Part shown: piece by piece, positions 42,499-43,269 of the stretch
Layout: each line of letters starts with the position of its first letter
Numbering within the stretch: the first letter of the stretch is position 1
From: an uncultured bacterium
GTDB taxonomy: Bacteria > Verrucomicrobiota > Kiritimatiellia > PWTM01
Reading direction: 5' to 3'
Assembly (NCBI GenBank): GCA_937139365.1
Contig: CAKZPT010000088.1
Location: 1-43,269 of the forward strand
DNA length: 43,269 nucleotides
Notes under the pieces: generated by a model
The model's input: only the letters and a program-made list of their open reading frames with translations
Database searches by the model: none
Told to the model about the DNA's origin: nothing
Translations under genes and position numbers: made by a program

Positions 42499-43269
42499 TC
42501 AATGCTGCGGCGGCCGGCTCGCGATGACTTCGACGGTCATCTGCTGTCCGTCGCGCAGGATCTCGAACCGGACCTTGTTGCCGGGTTCGTGGGTGTGCAT
42601 GTACTTTTTGATCTCCTGCAGCGTCGGCGTCGGATGGCCATCGATCTTCAACACGATGTCGCCGACCTTCAATCCGGCCACGGCGGCGGGCGAGCCGTCG
42701 AGCACCCGGGCGATCCTCACCGCCTCCTTCAGGCCGGCCGGCAGCGGGGTTGAATCGGGCGTCATTTGCTCCGGCGCGATCCCGATGTAGGAGCGCACCA
42801 TCTGGCCGTGCCGCACCAGGATCTCCGAGACCCTGCGGGCCAGCGAGGACGGCATCACGAAGCCGATCCCGACGTTGCCGCCGTCGTCGCCCGTGGTTTC
42901 AATCATCACGCTGACGCCGATCCACCGGCCGTCCACGTCCACCACCGGCCCGCCGCTGCTGCCGGGATTGATCGAGGCGTCGGTCTGGATCATGCTTTCG
43001 AAGGTCAGCTTGCCGATGTTGCGGCCCTTCTGGCTGACGATGCCGAGCGTGGCGGTGCGTTCGAGCCCCAGCGGCGCGCCGAGGGCGACGACGAACTCGC
43101 CGATGCGCAGCCGGTCGGAGTCGCCCGGCTCCAGCGGCCGATACGTCCCATTCGCCGGTGGCTGGATCTTCAGCACGGCCAGGTCCGTGTTCGGGTCCGC
43201 CCCCACGACCTTCGCCTCGTAGGTTCGTCCGTCGTGCGTCATCACCCCGATCTGGACCTTGCGCCCGTC
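42499..43269 (-). CDS. HtrA/DegP-type trypsin-like serine protease with PDZ domain, N-terminus outside window
   Basis: About 256 C-terminal codons are present; the start and the catalytic His lie beyond 43269. The visible protease part has the catalytic Asp in NTDLAVLK and the nucleophile Ser in INPGSSGGPVVD, plus GEFVVALGAPLGL. A PDZ domain follows (about the last 95 residues) with RSYIGIAPEQM, DGSPAAVAGLKVGDIVLKIDG and a closing strand. HtrA proteases act in the periplasm as trimers that degrade or hold misfolded proteins under envelope stress. Only one PDZ is seen before the stop, so it resembles DegS/HtrA more than the two-PDZ DegP. Complete 3' end; convergent with the zinc-ribbon gene. 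Confidence 0.92.
   Translation of the reverse strand, partial: DGRKVQIGVMTHDGRTYEAKVVGADPNTDLAVLKIQPPANGTYRPLEPGDSDRLRIGEFVVALGAPLGLERTATLGIVSQKGRNIGKLTFESMIQTDASINPGSSGGPVVDVDGRWIGVSVMIETTGDDGGNVGIGFVMPSSLARRVSEILVRHGQMVRSYIGIAPEQMTPDSTPLPAGLKEAVRIARVLDGSPAAVAGLKVGDIVLKIDGHPTPTLQEIKKYMHTHEPGNKVRFEILRDGQQMTVEVIASRPPQH

Noticed and set aside
1-43269. CRISPR array, IS element, prophage or integron
   Set aside because: No regularly spaced repeats, transposase, integrase or phage structural genes were found; the only repeats are short inverted or direct matches.

Overview
The window is about 43 kb of GC-rich DNA (roughly two thirds G+C) that reads as a bacterial chromosome segment. Gene content suggests a Gram-negative, glycan-degrading member of the PVC superphylum or a neighbouring phylum. 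Evidence for this is a Kdo transferase (LPS), Tat-exported Gfo/Idh/MocA and enolase-superfamily proteins, and a formylglycine-type sulfatase. DUF1080, DUF6807 (PmoA-like), DUF6786 and DUF4832 proteins and right-handed beta-helix proteins point the same way. The exact phylum cannot be settled from this window. No transposase, integrase, phage gene, CRISPR array or recognisable defence system was seen.

Layout. 1-5.2 kb: a partial carbohydrate-active protein, then two minus-strand coupled pairs (Gfo/Idh/MocA + enolase-superfamily enzyme; homocysteine methyltransferase-like + ketopantoate reductase-like), each joined by a 4-base ATGA overlap. 5.3-8.9 kb: an arabinose-type operon araB-araD-ROK regulator with araB frameshifted. 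9.0-10.5 kb: a broken DUF1080 gene and a DUF190-crcB fluoride pair. 10.7-15.3 kb: a frameshifted DUF6807 protein, a large beta-helix/CBM9-like protein and an EF-hand esterase. 15.3-20.9 kb: a CPBP-like membrane protein next to tRNA-Ala(CGC), a Tat-exported TIM-barrel protein, an EamA transporter and glycogen phosphorylase. 21-30.2 kb: a sulfatase, a five-gene overlapping minus-strand operon (peroxiredoxin, DUF4832, TolB-like propeller, lipoprotein, GH28), then a PQQ-propeller protein and an SSS transporter. 30.4-43.3 kb: DUF6786, cinA, a PfkB kinase, two tandem mgtE genes, waaA, a second beta-helix protein, pyrC, a lower-GC zinc-ribbon protein and a partial HtrA protease.

The most striking pattern is uneven gene damage. 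Eleven loci carry about 20 lesions between them: one-base frameshifts, in-frame stops and internal deletions. Almost all are sugar, glycan or transport genes, and they are densest at 21-30 kb. About 27 kb of mostly housekeeping genes (glgP, cinA, mgtE x2, waaA, pyrC, crcB and others) reads cleanly. Either this lineage is losing a glycan-foraging repertoire or the assembly has local consensus errors. Several frameshifts fall in short homopolymers, which favours the second reading for those, but the internal deletions and in-frame stops are harder to explain that way.
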